Assembly (NCBI GenBank): GCA_019118525.1
Contig: DWYV01000020.1
Coordinates: 104,606-168,605 of the forward strand
Source of the DNA: Candidatus Bariatricus faecipullorum
GTDB lineage: Bacteria > Bacillota > Clostridia > Lachnospirales > Lachnospiraceae
Direction of reading: 5' to 3'
Length of the DNA stretch: 64,000 nucleotides
The notes beneath the pieces were generated by a model, which did not search any database, was not told where the DNA came from, and worked only from the letters and a program-made list of their open reading frames with translations. Each line of letters begins with the position of its first letter. The stretch's first letter is position 1. Shown here piece after piece: positions 18,820-27,948 of the stretch. The translations under genes and the position numbers were made by a program.

Positions 18820-18846
18820 TGCAATTTTTTAGAAAAACATTATAAT
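18819..18846 (+). promoter_or_regulatory. Promoter of the plus-strand aminotransferase gene
   Basis: TTGCAA (18819-18824), 16 bases, TATAAT (18841-18846). It overlaps the oppositely directed promoter at 18849-18877, with the two -10 boxes two bases apart. Confidence 0.6.
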
Positions 18847-18848
18847 GA

Positions 18849-18877
18849 ATTATAGCATTATTCCAGAATCAAGGCAA
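18849..18877 (-). promoter_or_regulatory. Promoter of the unknown-genes/purFB operon
   Basis: TTGCCT (18872-18877), 17 bases, TATAAT (18849-18854) on the minus strand. Transcription would start near 18842 and run into the giant gene, leaving about 45 bases of leader before the TTG start. Confidence 0.6.
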
Positions 18878-18946
18878 TGCCGGAAAAGTGGAAAACTGGC
18901 AAAAAGGGAAAAAACAGGGCCGGTTTTCGGGAAAGGAGTCGAAAGA

Positions 18947-20035
18947 ATGGAAAAATCACCCGGATTTCACGGCAGCGACCTAGAAGCCGCCGCTGCCTTT
19001 TATCAGCTGTCCCCGGACGAAGTCGTCCGGTTCGGGGCCAATGTCAATCCTCTGGGCTTCCCGGAATCCGTAAAACAGATTCTGGCCGGCCGGCTGGACG
19101 TGCTTGGCGCCTACCCGGACCGGGATTACCGGGCGCTCCGGCAGGCCATTGCCGGATACTGCCGGGCGGACATGGAGAACATCATCGTGGGAAACGGCTC
19201 CACGGAGCTGATTTCTCTTCTGATTCAGGCCAGGAAAGCCCGCCATGCCCTGGTCATCGCTCCCACCTACTCGGAATACGACAGAGAACTGGGTTTAAAC
19301 GGCGGAGATATCGATTATTTTTATCTGCTGGAAGAGGAAGATTTTGTTCTGGACGCCGAACGCCTTTCCCGGAAGATACGGGAGGGATATGATTTCGTGA
19401 TTCTCTGCAACCCCAACAATCCCACTTCCTCGGCCGTAAAAAACGGGGATATCGTCCGGATTCTGGATGTTCTGACAGAAACCGGAGGATTCCTGATGAT
19501 TGACGAAACTTATGTGGAATTCGCCCCGGACCCGGACGCGGTCACCTCGGTGCCGCTGACCGGGATTTACGCGAACCTGATGGTCCTGCGGGGCGTCTCC
19601 AAATTTTTCGCCGCTCCCGGCCTCCGGCTGGGATACGGCATTACAGGAAGTCCTTCTCTTATGAAAGAGCTTCACCGGCTCCAGAATCCCTGGAGCTTAA
19701 GCAGTATCGGAGCCCTGGCCGGAGAACTGCTCTTTCAGGATAAAGATTACATTCGCCGGACCCGGACGCTGATTACAAAAGAACGGGAACGGATGTACCA
19801 GGCGCTTCTTTCCATGCCCGGTTTTCATCCCTTCCTGCCCTCGGCCAACTTTATTCTGGTCCGGCTGGAAAAGCCGGGACTGACTTCCGCCCAGGTCTTC
19901 GACGCGCTGATGCGCCGGAAAATGATGATACGGGACTGCTCTTCTTTCCAGTCCCTGGGCGGGGAATATATCCGCTTCTGTATCATGCTTCCGGAAGACA
20001 ACACCCGTCTTCTGCTTGCCCTCAGCAGTCTCTGA
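18947..20035 (+). CDS. HisC/CobD-like class I/II PLP aminotransferase
   Basis: 362 residues from the ATG at 18947 with GGAG 8 bases upstream; the frame is open 34 codons further but without a ribosome site. The fold-type I PLP enzyme motifs are present: FGANVNPLGFP at the start, NIIVGNGSTELI, ILCNPNNPTS, MIDETYVEFAPD, the Schiff-base lysine in GVSKFFAAPGLRLGYG, and the C-terminal arginine in YIRFCIML. The beginning, FHGSDLEAAAAFYQL, resembles CobD threonine-phosphate decarboxylase more than HisC. No cobalamin or histidine genes are adjacent, so the substrate is undecided. It is the only sizeable plus-strand gene in the first 30 kb. Confidence 0.88.
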   Translation: MEKSPGFHGSDLEAAAAFYQLSPDEVVRFGANVNPLGFPESVKQILAGRLDVLGAYPDRDYRALRQAIAGYCRADMENIIVGNGSTELISLLIQARKARHALVIAPTYSEYDRELGLNGGDIDYFYLLEEEDFVLDAERLSRKIREGYDFVILCNPNNPTSSAVKNGDIVRILDVLTETGGFLMIDETYVEFAPDPDAVTSVPLTGIYANLMVLRGVSKFFAAPGLRLGYGITGSPSLMKELHRLQNPWSLSSIGALAGELLFQDKDYIRRTRTLITKERERMYQALLSMPGFHPFLPSANFILVRLEKPGLTSAQVFDALMRRKMMIRDCSSFQSLGGEYIRFCIMLPEDNTRLLLALSSL

Positions 20036-20043
20036 CAGACAGG

Positions 20044-20079
20044 TTCCGGCCGGGCCCGGCTCTGCCGGCCCGGCCGGAA
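20044..20079. terminator. Strong GC-rich hairpin between convergent genes
   Basis: TTCCGGCCGGGCC and GGCCCGGCCGGAA form a near-perfect inverted repeat 9 bases after the aminotransferase stop. There is no U-tract on the plus strand. It probably serves as a 3'-end stabiliser or terminator for both converging transcripts. Confidence 0.6.
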
Positions 20080-20096
20080 ACAGCCCCTCTTACAGC

Positions 20097-22091
20097 TTAT
20101 CTTACAATCCGGTAATATTCCCTGGCTGTCACCAGATAGACCACTCCGTAGATAACAGCGAATACACCTGCCGTCGCAATGGTGCAGTTCCGAAAAAGCG
20201 CCACGTCACTTAAGTTCATCAGCTCAAGCAGCCGCACAATAACTTTAAATCCCATGCAGATGTGCACGAATGCGGCAATCAGGGGCAGGGCGAACACGGA
20301 TACCACCTGGCTTTTTATGGACCGGCGGACCTCTCTTCGGCTCATGCCCACTTTCTGCATAATCTGGAACCGTTCCCGGTCGTCATATCCTTCCGAAATC
20401 TGTTTGTAGTAAATAATCAGCACCGTTGCCATCAGAAACAGAATTCCAAAGAAGATACCCAGGAAGAAGAAGCCTCCGTAGAACGAGTAGAACTCCTCCC
20501 GGTAGTCCTCGCGGGCTTCCGTGTAGCCGTCATATCCTGCCTCGGAAAAGGCCGTTTTCAGCTCTTCCAGTGTTTTTGCCCGGTTCTCTTCGCTTCCTTT
20601 CAGATTCAGGTTGATGTTTCCGTCCCCGGCGTTTGTGTCTCCCTGAATGCCGGCGCAGTAGGAAATCAGCTCCTGGCAGGTTTCCTCCGGCACTATCAGA
20701 TACAGGGTGTCATAGGCTATCATGTTTTCTTCCCCGGAAACCGTAAATTCATCCAGAATCTTCTTTACCTGCAGGGTTTCCTCCCCAATACGCAGTTCTC
20801 CTTCCGCCGCGTCCCAGGATTTGTCCCGTTCAGACAGATACACAAAGGCCTCCCCTGGCCCCAGTTCTTCTGTTTTCCCGGTTATCTGGTTATAATCCTC
20901 CAGGGAGATCAGGTTCAGAATGCTTCCGGAGAGAATGTCGCTCTGGGAGCTGGAATCATCCGCCACCGCGATTTCATGACTGTTTTGCGGAAGGACCAGA
21001 AACTGGGCCGAAAGGTATGCCTGGTCCGTGGTGAGCTCCACCTGGTTCTTTTCTGCCGTCTCCCGGGCCGTCTCCTGGAATTCCCGGACTGCCGTTCTGT
21101 CGGCGCTGTACATGACAGCGGAAAAGTCAAAGGGATACCGGGTCTCCAGTACATTCTGCATGCCCGCGTAAAGGGAAACCGTGGTGGAAATCATGACCAG
21201 AACCATAGTGCTTAAGATACAGATACTGGCCAGTCCCGCCGCATTCTGCTTCATCCGGTAAATCATGCCGGATACGGAAATAAAATGACTGGTCTTATAG
21301 TAATACCGTTTGTTTTTCCGAAGCAGCTTTAAGACGGCAATGCTTCCTGCCGTAAACAGGGCATAGGTTCCGATAATCACCAGCACTACAGCAGCGAAGA
21401 ACAGATACAGCGCCTCCAGCGGCTGCTCCGTGGTCTGGGCGATGTAGTATCCGCCTCCCAGGGCCGCGAAGCCGATAACCGTCAGCAGAATCCTGGTCTT
21501 CGGCTCCCGCTCCCCCTGGTTCTGGCTGTGCAGCAGCTCCACCATGTTCATCCTGCACACGGACACCAGATTATAGACAAAAGCAACCAGAAGCACCGCC
21601 GCGAACATGGCTGCCGTAAGCGCCATGGCCCGGGGCTCCACCGCAAACTGAAGCGGCACATCCAGCCTGGTGATTTTCAGAAGCAGCAGAAACAAAAACC
21701 GGGAAAACAGGATGCCGGTCACCAGGCCCCCTGCAATGTCCACCCCCATGGTTATCACTGTCTCCCAGAACATCATCAGGGCCACATGGCGTTTTTCCAT
21801 GCCCAGCACCTGGTAGAGTCCCAGTTCTTTTTTCCGGTGCTTCATCAGAAAGCTGTTCGTGTAAAACAGAAAAATCCAGGAAAACACGGCCACCACTGCC
21901 GCTCCTACCCCTATCGTGCTTTTCACCTGCTGCGCTCCCGGAAAACTGGACAGTCCCTCTGCAAAAGAGATGGCGCGGATGATATAATACATGGCCACCG
22001 TAATGACACCGGTTATCAGATACGGGATATAGGTTTTCCCGTTCTTGCGGATGCCGTCCGCCGCAAGCCTGTGACAGAGAGAATTACGCAT
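20097..22091 (-). CDS. BceB-type ABC transporter permease (FtsX family)
   Basis: About 664 residues from the ATG at 22091, preceded by GGAGG at 8 bases; an in-frame GTG at 22100 overlaps that ribosome site. The architecture is BceB-like: about ten helices with a large extracytoplasmic domain of roughly 200 residues between helices 7 and 8 (about residues 320-520, from YAGMQNVLETRYPFDFS to AREDYREEFYSFY). The FtsX-like region contains NSFLMKHRKKELGLYQVLGM. Such permeases bind peptide antibiotics acting on lipid II or undecaprenyl phosphates and signal to a dedicated histidine kinase. It overlaps the ATPase gene and is the last gene of the module. Confidence 0.9.
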   Translation of the reverse strand: MRNSLCHRLAADGIRKNGKTYIPYLITGVITVAMYYIIRAISFAEGLSSFPGAQQVKSTIGVGAAVVAVFSWIFLFYTNSFLMKHRKKELGLYQVLGMEKRHVALMMFWETVITMGVDIAGGLVTGILFSRFLFLLLLKITRLDVPLQFAVEPRAMALTAAMFAAVLLVAFVYNLVSVCRMNMVELLHSQNQGEREPKTRILLTVIGFAALGGGYYIAQTTEQPLEALYLFFAAVVLVIIGTYALFTAGSIAVLKLLRKNKRYYYKTSHFISVSGMIYRMKQNAAGLASICILSTMVLVMISTTVSLYAGMQNVLETRYPFDFSAVMYSADRTAVREFQETARETAEKNQVELTTDQAYLSAQFLVLPQNSHEIAVADDSSSQSDILSGSILNLISLEDYNQITGKTEELGPGEAFVYLSERDKSWDAAEGELRIGEETLQVKKILDEFTVSGEENMIAYDTLYLIVPEETCQELISYCAGIQGDTNAGDGNINLNLKGSEENRAKTLEELKTAFSEAGYDGYTEAREDYREEFYSFYGGFFFLGIFFGILFLMATVLIIYYKQISEGYDDRERFQIMQKVGMSRREVRRSIKSQVVSVFALPLIAAFVHICMGFKVIVRLLELMNLSDVALFRNCTIATAGVFAVIYGVVYLVTAREYYRIVR

Positions 22092-22851
22092 GCCGCTCAC
22101 CTCCGGTAATCAGCGCTGTCAGCGCATCGGATATTTTTTCGTAGAGCGCCTCGTCGGAAAGGCCGCCCCGGTAAATCTGATGGTATACCGTTCCGTCTTT
22201 GATAAACAGAACCCGCCCGGCATGGCTGGCCGCCTTGACGCTGTGGGTCACCATGACGATGGTCTGTCCTTCCCCGTTGATGCTTTCAAACAGCCGCAGC
22301 AGTTCGTCCGAAGCGTGGGAATCCAGGGCGCCCGTGGGCTCATCCGCCAGGATAAGCTGGGGATTCGTTATCAGGGCCCGGGCCACGGCGGTCCGCTGTT
22401 TCTGGCCTCCGGACACTTCATAGGGAAACTTTTGCAGGATATCCCGAATTCCCAGCCAGGCCGCAATGGGCTCCAGCCGTTTCTTCATCTCCGGATACTT
22501 TTTCCCTGCCAGCACCAGCGGGAAAAAGATATTGTCCTGAATGCTGAATGTATCCAGCAGATTAAAATCCTGGAACACAAAGCCCAGATTCTGCCGCCGG
22601 AATGCAGCCAGCTCCCGGTTCTGTACCCGAGCCAGATCCCGTCCTTTTAAAAACACCTGGCCGCTGGTGGGTTTGTCCAGCGCCGCCAGAATATTCAGAA
22701 GCGTCGTTTTCCCGGAGCCGGACTCTCCCATCACTGCCACAAATTCCCCGGGTTCCACGGAGAAGCTTACGTTCTGCAGCGCCTGTACCTGCGTCCCTCC
22801 AAACCGGGTCGTATAGATTTTTTTCACATTTTTTACATCCAGTAAAGCCAT
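22084..22851 (-). CDS. BceA-type ABC transporter ATP-binding protein
   Basis: 255 residues. It has Walker A GESGSGKTTLLN, Q-loop VFQDFNLLD, signature VSGGQKQRTAVARAL, Walker B LILADEPTGALDS and H-loop VMVTHSVKAA. The MacB/LolD/BceA type is shown by QVQALQNVSFSVEPGEFVAVMG. The last 30 residues (YHQIYRGGLSDEALYEKISDAL) resemble the tail seen in peptide-detoxification ATPases. It overlaps the permease start and is preceded by a candidate BceR-type operator and promoter. Confidence 0.94.
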   Translation of the reverse strand: MALLDVKNVKKIYTTRFGGTQVQALQNVSFSVEPGEFVAVMGESGSGKTTLLNILAALDKPTSGQVFLKGRDLARVQNRELAAFRRQNLGFVFQDFNLLDTFSIQDNIFFPLVLAGKKYPEMKKRLEPIAAWLGIRDILQKFPYEVSGGQKQRTAVARALITNPQLILADEPTGALDSHASDELLRLFESINGEGQTIVMVTHSVKAASHAGRVLFIKDGTVYHQIYRGGLSDEALYEKISDALTALITGGERHA

Positions 22852-22901
22852 ACTCTGTTCTTCCTTTCTGCCTGTGCGGCTTTCTTTGTTCTTCCAGGTA
22901 C

Positions 22902-22930
22902 AGTATAAAAAAGGAAGAAATGTTCTGCCA
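22902..22930 (-). promoter_or_regulatory. Possible promoter of the BceAB-like genes
   Basis: TATACT (22902-22907) lies 17 bases from TGGCAG (22925-22930) on the minus strand. The -35 is poor, as expected for a promoter that needs an activator. The candidate operator is directly upstream. Confidence 0.45.
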
Positions 22931-22960
22931 TGGATTTGGCTTTCATTTCTTCCCGGTATC

Positions 22961-22974
22961 TTACATTTCTGTCA
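22961..22974 (-). promoter_or_regulatory. Candidate BceR-type response regulator binding site
   Basis: The minus strand reads TGACA-GAAA-TGTAA, which fits the TNACA-N4-TGTNA inverted repeat described for Bce-type regulators. It is centred about 72 bases upstream of the predicted transcription start of the ABC genes. Confidence 0.55.
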
Positions 22975-22980
22975 CTTTTC

Positions 22981-24021
22981 CTAATCTTCCACGGTCAGGT
23001 TCTCTCTCCCCAGGAGCAGAAGCACCCGGGTTCCCTTTCCCGGCTTCGACTGGATTTCCATCCGGTGATTCAGGCCGTCCATGACCCGCCGGCAGAGATA
23101 AAGGCCGATTCCCGTGGATTTTTTGTGTTCCCTGCCATTGTATCCGGTAAATCCTTTTTCAAATACCCGGGGCAGGTCTTCCGCCTGGATCCCGATACCG
23201 GTATCCGCAATGATAAGAATGCCTCTCTGCTCGAAAATATGTACTTCCCCGCCTTCCGGTGTGTATTTAACGGCATTGGAAATCACCTGCTCCAGCACAA
23301 ACAGAAGCCACTTCCGGTCTGTCACCACAGAAAGGGAGAATTCGTCTATCCGAAGCCGCAGTTTCCGGTAAAGGAACTCCCGGGAGAACTTTTTCGCGGC
23401 CTCCCGCACCAGTTCCGCCACCTCGTATTCCCGGAACACCAGGTCCTTCCCCATATCCTCCGAGCGCAGGTAGGAAAGGGCCATCTGGGCATACTGCTCC
23501 GTCCGGGCAAGCTCCATCTGCAGTCTTGTATTCAGTTCCATGGCGTCCTCCCTGGAAAGCGCCTCCCCTTCTTTGGAGAGCATTCCGTTTTTCCAGGCCT
23601 GAAGGAGCAGGTGCATGCCTGCTATCGGCGTTTTAATCTGGTGTACCCAGAGACTGTAGTAATCCAGAAGCTCCTGCCGTTTTTCGGAAAAGGAAGACTC
23701 CATCCGGGCCTTCTCTGAGAACACAATGGCGAGCAGTTCCTGGTAATCCCCTTCCACAGAGGAGGTTTTCTCCGGCAGTCCGTCCAGGGTTTCGGAGATG
23801 TTCCCCCGGCACCACCTTAACTGCCGCCTCTTTTTCACATATCTCAGGCAGTCCCTTATGCCGGCCAGCAGTCCGGCTCCGCAGCCCACCGCCAGGGCAT
23901 AGCCCGCGCCGCGAAGAGTGCTTCCCTCCAGCCACAGCGTCAGGAAGACCAAAGCCTCCACGAAAGCGAGACCGGCCAGAAGCCAGATCCGGTCCGCCAG
24001 ATACTCTCCCAGTGTTTTCAT
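22981..24021 (-). CDS. BceS-type intramembrane-sensing histidine kinase
   Basis: 346 residues. Two closely spaced helices (IWLLAGLAFVEALVFLTLW, then GYALAVGCGAGLLAGI) leave almost no extracellular loop, as in kinases that sense through a partner transporter. The phospho-acceptor is in YYSLWVHQIKTPIAGMHLLL (His about residue 153). The ATP-binding domain shows N-box VISNAVKYTPEGG, G1 IADTGIGIQAEDLPRVF and G2 GIGLYLCRRVMD. Its ATG overlaps the regulator stop (ATGA). It should act with the regulator upstream and the ABC transporter downstream. Confidence 0.93.
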   Translation of the reverse strand: MKTLGEYLADRIWLLAGLAFVEALVFLTLWLEGSTLRGAGYALAVGCGAGLLAGIRDCLRYVKKRRQLRWCRGNISETLDGLPEKTSSVEGDYQELLAIVFSEKARMESSFSEKRQELLDYYSLWVHQIKTPIAGMHLLLQAWKNGMLSKEGEALSREDAMELNTRLQMELARTEQYAQMALSYLRSEDMGKDLVFREYEVAELVREAAKKFSREFLYRKLRLRIDEFSLSVVTDRKWLLFVLEQVISNAVKYTPEGGEVHIFEQRGILIIADTGIGIQAEDLPRVFEKGFTGYNGREHKKSTGIGLYLCRRVMDGLNHRMEIQSKPGKGTRVLLLLGRENLTVED

Positions 24022-24689
24022 ACTATCTGATATCCCAGTCCTTTCTTCGTCTGAATAAAGTCGGCAAGGCCCGCGTCCGCAAGCTTTTTCCGGAGCCGGT
24101 TCACATTGACCGTCAGCGTATTGTCATCCACAAAGCTGTCACTTTCCCAGAGCGCGGTCATCAAATCGTCCCGGGGGACGATGTTTCCTGCCCGTTCCAT
24201 CAGGACCTGCAGAATCCGGTACTCATTCCTGCTCAGGGAAATCTTCTGATTCTGAAACGTCACCGTGGCCTCCCCGGTATGCAGTATCACACCCCGGTGC
24301 TCTATCAGGGGGCTCTGTCCCTGCAGGGAATAGCTCCTTCTTAAAATAGCCTGGATTTTCGCCGTCAGCACATGGAGGTCAAAGGGCTTCTCGATAAAAT
24401 CATCTCCGCCCATATTCATGGCCATGACAATATTCATATTGTCTCCGGCGGAAGAAAGGAACACCACGGGCACACTGCTTATTTCCCGTATTTTCTGGCA
24501 CCAGTGAAAGCCGTTGAAAAAAGGCAGGCCGATATCCAGCAGTACCAGCTGGGGATTTACGCTTCCGAACTCTTCCAGCACCCGGGAAAAATCCCGGACA
24601 CAGGACACCCGGTATCCCCAGGCGGAAAGGTGTTTCTTAAGAAGCTCTGCAATGGTTCTGTCGTCTTCCACTATCAGTATGGTGTACAT
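24018..24689 (-). CDS. BceR-type OmpR-family response regulator
   Basis: 223 residues from the ATG at 24689 with AAAAGGAGAG upstream; the longer open frame has no ribosome site. The receiver domain has acidic pair VEDDRT, phospho-acceptor Asp51 in LVLLDIGLPFFNG, and FIEKPFDLHVL. The C-terminal winged helix has LSRNEYRILQVLMERAGNIVPRDDL and VDDNTLTVNVNRLRKKL. It is predicted to activate the ABC genes in response to peptide antibiotics. Its ribosome site can pair with the 3' arm of the carB terminator just upstream. Confidence 0.93.
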   Translation of the reverse strand: MYTILIVEDDRTIAELLKKHLSAWGYRVSCVRDFSRVLEEFGSVNPQLVLLDIGLPFFNGFHWCQKIREISSVPVVFLSSAGDNMNIVMAMNMGGDDFIEKPFDLHVLTAKIQAILRRSYSLQGQSPLIEHRGVILHTGEATVTFQNQKISLSRNEYRILQVLMERAGNIVPRDDLMTALWESDSFVDDNTLTVNVNRLRKKLADAGLADFIQTKKGLGYQIV

Positions 24690-24707
24690 CTTCTGCTCTC
24701 CTTTTGG

Positions 24708-24736
24708 AAAAAGGAGAGCTCCATCCAGAACTCTCC
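24708..24736 (-). terminator. Terminator after carB
   Basis: GGAGAG (24731-24736) pairs with CTCTCC (24713-24718) across a 12-base loop and is followed by TTTTT on the minus strand, 12 bases after the carB stop. Confidence 0.7.
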
Positions 24737-24747
24737 TTATCCGGTAT

Positions 24748-27700
24748 TTATTCAATCTTCGCGATATCAATCAGGGTCAGCTGGCGGATATCGGTATTTT
24801 CCAGACTGGTTACCAGGGCTCTTGCCGTGTCCATGGCAGTCAGTACATTGACGCCGGTCTCAATGGCGTTTCTGCGGATAACAAATCCGTCCCGGGAATG
24901 GTCCGCTCCCTGGGGCGGGGTATCGATAACCAGGTCTATCTCGTGTCCCAGAATCAGGTCCATCAGATTGGGGGATTCCTGCTCAATCTTGTTGACCGGA
25001 ATGGCCTTCACGCCTCCGGCCTTCAGTGCCTCCGCCGTGCTTCTGGTGGCAAAGATACGGTAGCCCAGCGCCTCAAACCTGCGTCCGATTTCCACAGCTT
25101 CCGGTTTGTCCTCGTCACGCACAGTCATAATCATGTTCTTGTATTTGGGCAGGTTGATGCCTGCTCCCAGGAAGGCCTTGTAAAGGGCCTCGTTAAAGGT
25201 AGAGGCGATACCCAGACACTCTCCCGTGGATTTCATCTCCGGTCCCAGACTGACGTCCGCGCCCCGGATTTTCTCGAAGGAGAACACCGGCATCTTGATG
25301 GCGATGTAGTCCGCCTCCTTCTGCAGTCCCGGTGTATAACCCATCTCCCGGATTTTATGCCCGATGATGACTTTTGTGGCAAGGGGCACAATGGGAATGC
25401 CCGTCACTTTGCTGATATAGGGTACAGTCCGGCTGGAACGGGGATTGACCTCAATCACATAGACGTCTTCCCCGCACACGATGAACTGAATGTTAATCAT
25501 ACCGATAACATGCAGGGCCTTTGCCAGCCGTTTCGTGTACTCCTCTATCTTCCGCTTGGTTACCTCGGAAATGCTCTGGGCCGGATACACGGAGATACTG
25601 TCTCCGGAGTGGATTCCGGCGCGCTCAATATGCTCCATAATCCCGGGAATCAGGATGTCCTCGCCGTCGCATACGGCGTCCACCTCGATTTCCTTGCCCT
25701 GGAGATATTTGTCCACCAGAATCGGATGGTCCTGGGTAATCCGGTTGATAATGCCGATAAATTCGTCGATATCGTGGTCACTGATGGCAATCTGCATGCC
25801 CTGGCCGCCCAGTACATAGGAAGGTCTTACCAGCACCGGATAGCCCAGTCTGTTCGCCACCTCTTTTGCCTCTTCCGCGGTGAACACCGTGCCTCCCTTC
25901 GGACGGGGTATCGCGCATTTTGCCAGAATTTCATCAAACAGCTCCCGGTCTTCCGCCGCGTCCACATTCTCCGCGGAGGTACCCAGAATCGGCACTCCCA
26001 TCTTCATCAGGGACTCTGTCAGCTTGATGGCCGTCTGTCCGCCGAACTGCACCACAGCGCCGTCCGGTTTTTCCAGGTCTACAATACTTTCCACATCCTC
26101 CGGCGTCAGCGGCTCAAAATACAGCTTGTCTGCAATATCAAAGTCCGTGCTGACTGTCTCCGGGTTATTGTTGACGATAATCGTCTCATAGCCTTCCTTG
26201 GCAAAAGCCCAGGTACAGTGTACGGAACAGAAGTCGAACTCGATTCCCTGGCCAATCCGGATGGGACCGGAGCCCAGTACCAGCACTTTCTTCTTGCCGG
26301 AAGTCTCCTCTACTTCATTTTCACTTCCGTATACCGAATAGTAATAAGGTGTCTCTGCCGCGAACTCCGCCGCGCAGGTATCTACCATCTTGTATGCGGC
26401 CACAATGCCGTTTTCATGGCGCATGTCGTGGATTTCCTGCTCGCTCTTTCCGGAAAGCTGCGCAATCACATTGTCCGGAAATTCAATCCGTTTTGCCTCT
26501 TTTAAAAGTTCCGGCGTCAGTTCCCGAATCTTCAGCGCCTGCTCCATCTCCACCAGAATGGCAATTTTGTCGATAAACCATTTGTCAATCTTAGTAATCC
26601 GGTGAATCTCGTCGTAGGAAATGCCCTTGCGGATGGCTTCGGCAATCAGCCAGATTCTCCGGTCATCCACAATTTCCAGCTTCTCCAGAATCTCTTCTTG
26701 GGAAAGGGCGGTAAAGTCATAGGACATCAGGCTGTCCACATGCTGTTCCAGGGAACGGATGGCCTTCATCAGGGCGCCCTCGAAATTGTTGCAGATGCTC
26801 ATCACTTCGCCGGTGGCCTTCATCTGGGTGGTCAGCGTCCGCTTGGCGCTGATAAACTTGTCAAAAGGCAGTCTGGGCAGCTTCACCACACAGTAGTCCA
26901 GCATCGGCTCAAAGCTGGCATAGGTCTTCTTTGTCACGGCGTTCTGAATCTCATCCAGGGTATAGCCCAGGGCAATCTTTGCCGCCACCTTGGCAATGGG
27001 ATAGCCCGTGGCTTTGGACGCCAGGGCCGAAGAGCGGCTTACACGGGGATTGACCTCGATAACACAGTATTCAAAGGATTCCGGGTGCAGGGCATACTGC
27101 ACATTACAGCCGCCGGTGATATTCAGCTCACTGATAATGTTCAGGGCCGAAGAACGGAGCATCTGATACTCCTTGTCTCCCAGCGTCTGGGAGGGGGCCA
27201 CTACAATACTGTCCCCGGTATGCACGCCTACCGGGTCGATATTTTCCATATTACATACGGTAATGCAGTTTCCTTTGCTGTCCCGCATGACCTCATATTC
27301 GATTTCCTTCCATCCGGCAATACAGCGCTCTACCAGCACCTGTCCCACACGGGACAGACGGAGCCCGTTTGCCAGAATCTCTTCCAGCTCTTCCACGTTG
27401 TGGGCGATTCCTCCGCCGCTTCCGCCCAGGGTGTAAGCCGGACGCAGTACGACCGGATAGCCGATTTCCTCTGCGAAGGCCTTTCCTTCTTCCACGCTCT
27501 CCACGACCAGGGAAGGCGCAACCGGTTCCCCGATTTTTTCCATGGTAGCCTTGAATTCCAGACGGTCCTCTGCTTTTTTAATGGTCTCCGCCGTGGTTCC
27601 GATAAGACGGACGTGATTCTTTTTCAGAAATCCCGCTTCTTCCAGCTCCATGGCAAGATTCAGCCCTGCCTGTCCGCCCAGGGTGGGAAGCACGCTGTCC

Positions 27701-27948
27701 GGTTTTTCCTTGAGAATCAGCTGTTCCACTACTTCCACGGTCAAAGGTTCGATATAAACCCGGTCTGCAATATCTTTATCCGTCATAATCGTTGCCGGAT
27801 TGGAATTCAGAAGAACCACTTCAATGCCTTCCTCTTTCAGGGAACGGCAGGCCTGGGTTCCTGCATAGTCAAATTCCGCAGCCTGACCGATGACAATGGG
27901 GCCGGAACCAATTACCAGTACTTTTTTAATATCTTTGTTTCTAGGCAT
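24748..27948 (-). CDS. carB: Carbamoyl-phosphate synthase large subunit CarB
   Basis: 1066 residues. The tandem ATP-grasp halves are visible: KVLVIGSGPIVIGQAAEFDYAG at the start and VLVLGSGPIRIGQGIEFDF near residue 550. FVIEVNPRSSRTVPY-type catalytic motifs appear in both halves. A C-terminal MGS-like allosteric domain (LIDLVIDTP-type, here LVIDTPPQGADHSRDG) follows. It makes carbamoyl phosphate from bicarbonate, ATP and ammonia delivered by CarA, for pyrimidines and arginine. The start overlaps the carA stop by one base (TAATG), so translation is coupled. Confidence 0.97.
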   Translation of the reverse strand: MPRNKDIKKVLVIGSGPIVIGQAAEFDYAGTQACRSLKEEGIEVVLLNSNPATIMTDKDIADRVYIEPLTVEVVEQLILKEKPDSVLPTLGGQAGLNLAMELEEAGFLKKNHVRLIGTTAETIKKAEDRLEFKATMEKIGEPVAPSLVVESVEEGKAFAEEIGYPVVLRPAYTLGGSGGGIAHNVEELEEILANGLRLSRVGQVLVERCIAGWKEIEYEVMRDSKGNCITVCNMENIDPVGVHTGDSIVVAPSQTLGDKEYQMLRSSALNIISELNITGGCNVQYALHPESFEYCVIEVNPRVSRSSALASKATGYPIAKVAAKIALGYTLDEIQNAVTKKTYASFEPMLDYCVVKLPRLPFDKFISAKRTLTTQMKATGEVMSICNNFEGALMKAIRSLEQHVDSLMSYDFTALSQEEILEKLEIVDDRRIWLIAEAIRKGISYDEIHRITKIDKWFIDKIAILVEMEQALKIRELTPELLKEAKRIEFPDNVIAQLSGKSEQEIHDMRHENGIVAAYKMVDTCAAEFAAETPYYYSVYGSENEVEETSGKKKVLVLGSGPIRIGQGIEFDFCSVHCTWAFAKEGYETIIVNNNPETVSTDFDIADKLYFEPLTPEDVESIVDLEKPDGAVVQFGGQTAIKLTESLMKMGVPILGTSAENVDAAEDRELFDEILAKCAIPRPKGGTVFTAEEAKEVANRLGYPVLVRPSYVLGGQGMQIAISDHDIDEFIGIINRITQDHPILVDKYLQGKEIEVDAVCDGEDILIPGIMEHIERAGIHSGDSISVYPAQSISEVTKRKIEEYTKRLAKALHVIGMINIQFIVCGEDVYVIEVNPRSSRTVPYISKVTGIPIVPLATKVIIGHKIREMGYTPGLQKEADYIAIKMPVFSFEKIRGADVSLGPEMKSTGECLGIASTFNEALYKAFLGAGINLPKYKNMIMTVRDEDKPEAVEIGRRFEALGYRIFATRSTAEALKAGGVKAIPVNKIEQESPNLMDLILGHEIDLVIDTPPQGADHSRDGFVIRRNAIETGVNVLTAMDTARALVTSLENTDIRQLTLIDIAKIE

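Noticed and set aside
24514..26505. 663-codon plus-strand frame opposite carB
   Set aside because: Antisense to a universal enzyme gene, with no homology visible.
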